Below are positions 63,338 through 64,000 of a stretch of 64,000 bases of DNA, piece by piece (position 1 is the stretch's first letter; each line of letters begins with the position of its first letter). The stretch spans positions 2,294,001 through 2,358,000 of the forward strand of contig NZ_CP031015.1 of the NCBI RefSeq assembly GCF_003850245.1, written 5' to 3'. Source of the DNA: Microbacterium sp. ABRD28. GTDB lineage: Bacteria > Actinomycetota > Actinomycetes > Actinomycetales > Microbacteriaceae. Below the pieces are notes generated by a model, which did no database searches, was not told where the DNA came from, and worked only from the letters and a program-made list of their open reading frames with translations. A program made the position numbers and the translations under genes.

Positions 63338-64000
63338 ATGACCGTGTCAGATCTCCCGCCCCGCTCCCCCGGCGCGGCGGCAGTGCTCGGCCGCTTCGCG
63401 CCGATGATCTACGGCCCGACTCTCCTCTTCGCCGTCGGGGAGGGGGCGATCCTGCCGCTCATCCCCGTGATCGCTGCGCGGCTGGGCGCCGACATCGCCT
63501 CGGCAGCACTGGTTGCCTCGGCCCTCGTCGTCGGCCAGCTGTGCGGCAACATCCCCGCGGGATACGCCGTCGCGCGCATCGGCGAACGGTTCACCATGGC
63601 GATCGCCGGTGTGCTCTCTCTACTCGGCGTGGTGGGCATGGTGTTCGCACCGGGGCTCGGGGTGTTCGCCGCATCGGTCTTCCTCATCGGCTTCTGCGCC
63701 GCAGCGTTCGGACTCGCCCGCCACTCCTTCATGACCACACGCGTGCCGCTGTCCTTCCGTGCGCGGGCGCTGTCGCTCCTGGGGGGCACCTTCCGGCTCG
63801 GGATGTTCCTGGGCCCTTTCCTGTCGGCGGGTCTTCTCGCCCTCTTCGGGGACGAGACGGCGAGCATCTGGTTCTTCGGCGCCTGCCTCGCCGCGGTCAT
63901 CACGCTCGTCCTCTTCGGCCCCGATCCCGAGCAGGTCCTGATCGCCGAGCCGGATCGAAGCGAAGCCGCGCGTACGGCGTCCGGTGAGCGGGGAACCGGG
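63338..64000 (+). CDS. MFS transporter, 3' part beyond the window
   Basis: The first ~221 residues of a major facilitator, cut by the window end. About six hydrophobic helices are visible, with a loop resembling motif A between helices 2 and 3 ([17 protein letters not shown]) and [17 protein letters not shown] in helix 5. Divergent from prfB with 20 bp between starts. ATG 63338 and GTG 63344 are both possible; the latter would be near-leaderless behind TAACGT. Substrate unknown. Confidence 0.85.
   Translation, partial: MTVSDLPPRSPGAAAVLGRFAPMIYGPTLLFAVGEGAILPLIPVIAARLGADIASAALVASALVVGQLCGNIPAGYAVARIGERFTMAIAGVLSLLGVVGMVFAPGLGVFAASVFLIGFCAAAFGLARHSFMTTRVPLSFRARALSLLGGTFRLGMFLGPFLSAGLLALFGDETASIWFFGACLAAVITLVLFGPDPEQVLIAEPDRSEAARTASGERGTG

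Overview
The window is a 64 kb piece of a high-GC actinobacterial chromosome, most likely Microbacteriaceae and close to Microbacterium. The reasons are the very high GC in third codon positions, frequent GTG starts, a split between leaderless starts and strong Shine-Dalgarno starts, the tmRNA tag AEPKRTEFTLAA, and the gene orders leuCD-murA-plsC-gpsA and prfB-ftsE-ftsX-smpB. This placement is inference; no marker gene such as 16S rRNA is present. Almost everything is chromosomal housekeeping or metabolism. I see no prophage, transposase, integrase, CRISPR array or plasmid function.

Layout. 1-5140 (minus): leuC-leuD-murA-plsC-gpsA, preceded by a candidate leucine leader peptide. 5175-8131: a TerC-family membrane protein, then an ECF-like sigma factor coupled to a DUF4349 membrane protein. 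8213-12122: a fructose PTS operon (fruR-fruK-fruA) with helically phased operator repeats. 12213-15433: a Ser/Thr kinase, tRNA-Glu, a metallo-hydrolase, a phosphotransferase and tRNA-Gln. 15515-25148: gltX, two MFS exporters, a fumarylacetoacetase-family enzyme, ilvE, leuB, a TetR regulator and serA. 25279-33738: two small membrane proteins, ilvC, ilvN, ilvB, ilvD, otsB and otsA. With leuB, leuCD and ilvE, the window therefore holds most of valine, isoleucine and leucine biosynthesis; leuA and ilvA are not here.

33864-39740: a cluster predicted to turn 3-hydroxybutyrate into acetyl-CoA (BDH-like dehydrogenase, two-subunit CoA-transferase, thiolase) with an alpha/beta hydrolase, a divergent IclR regulator, a short coding remnant and tRNA-Lys. 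39845-45941: hisN-like phosphatase, lipoprotein and acetolactate decarboxylase in one coupled operon, a DUF429 protein and two flavoproteins. 45960-55038: an alpha-glucoside uptake and breakdown locus (ROK regulator, binding protein, two permeases, GH13 and GH65 enzymes) followed by a dodecin. 55061-55765: the C-terminal remnant of an AI-2E-family transporter next to the tmRNA gene ssrA. 55922-58791: a DUF4397 surface protein, class E/F-type sortase, ECF sigma factor and zinc-finger anti-sigma factor in one operon. 58916-64000: SIMPL protein, smpB, ftsX, ftsE with a long tail, prfB, and the start of an MFS transporter.

Signals I would look at first: (i) a leaderless 15-codon leader peptide ahead of leuC whose three consecutive Leu codons are complementary to the leuC Shine-Dalgarno; (ii) a TANNNT hexamer 6-7 nt before the start codon of eleven genes, marking them as leaderless; (iii) the sortase/sigma/anti-sigma/DUF4397 operon; (iv) the ECF sigma plus DUF4349 pair; (v) the truncated transporter abutting ssrA; (vi) the phased FruR repeats.
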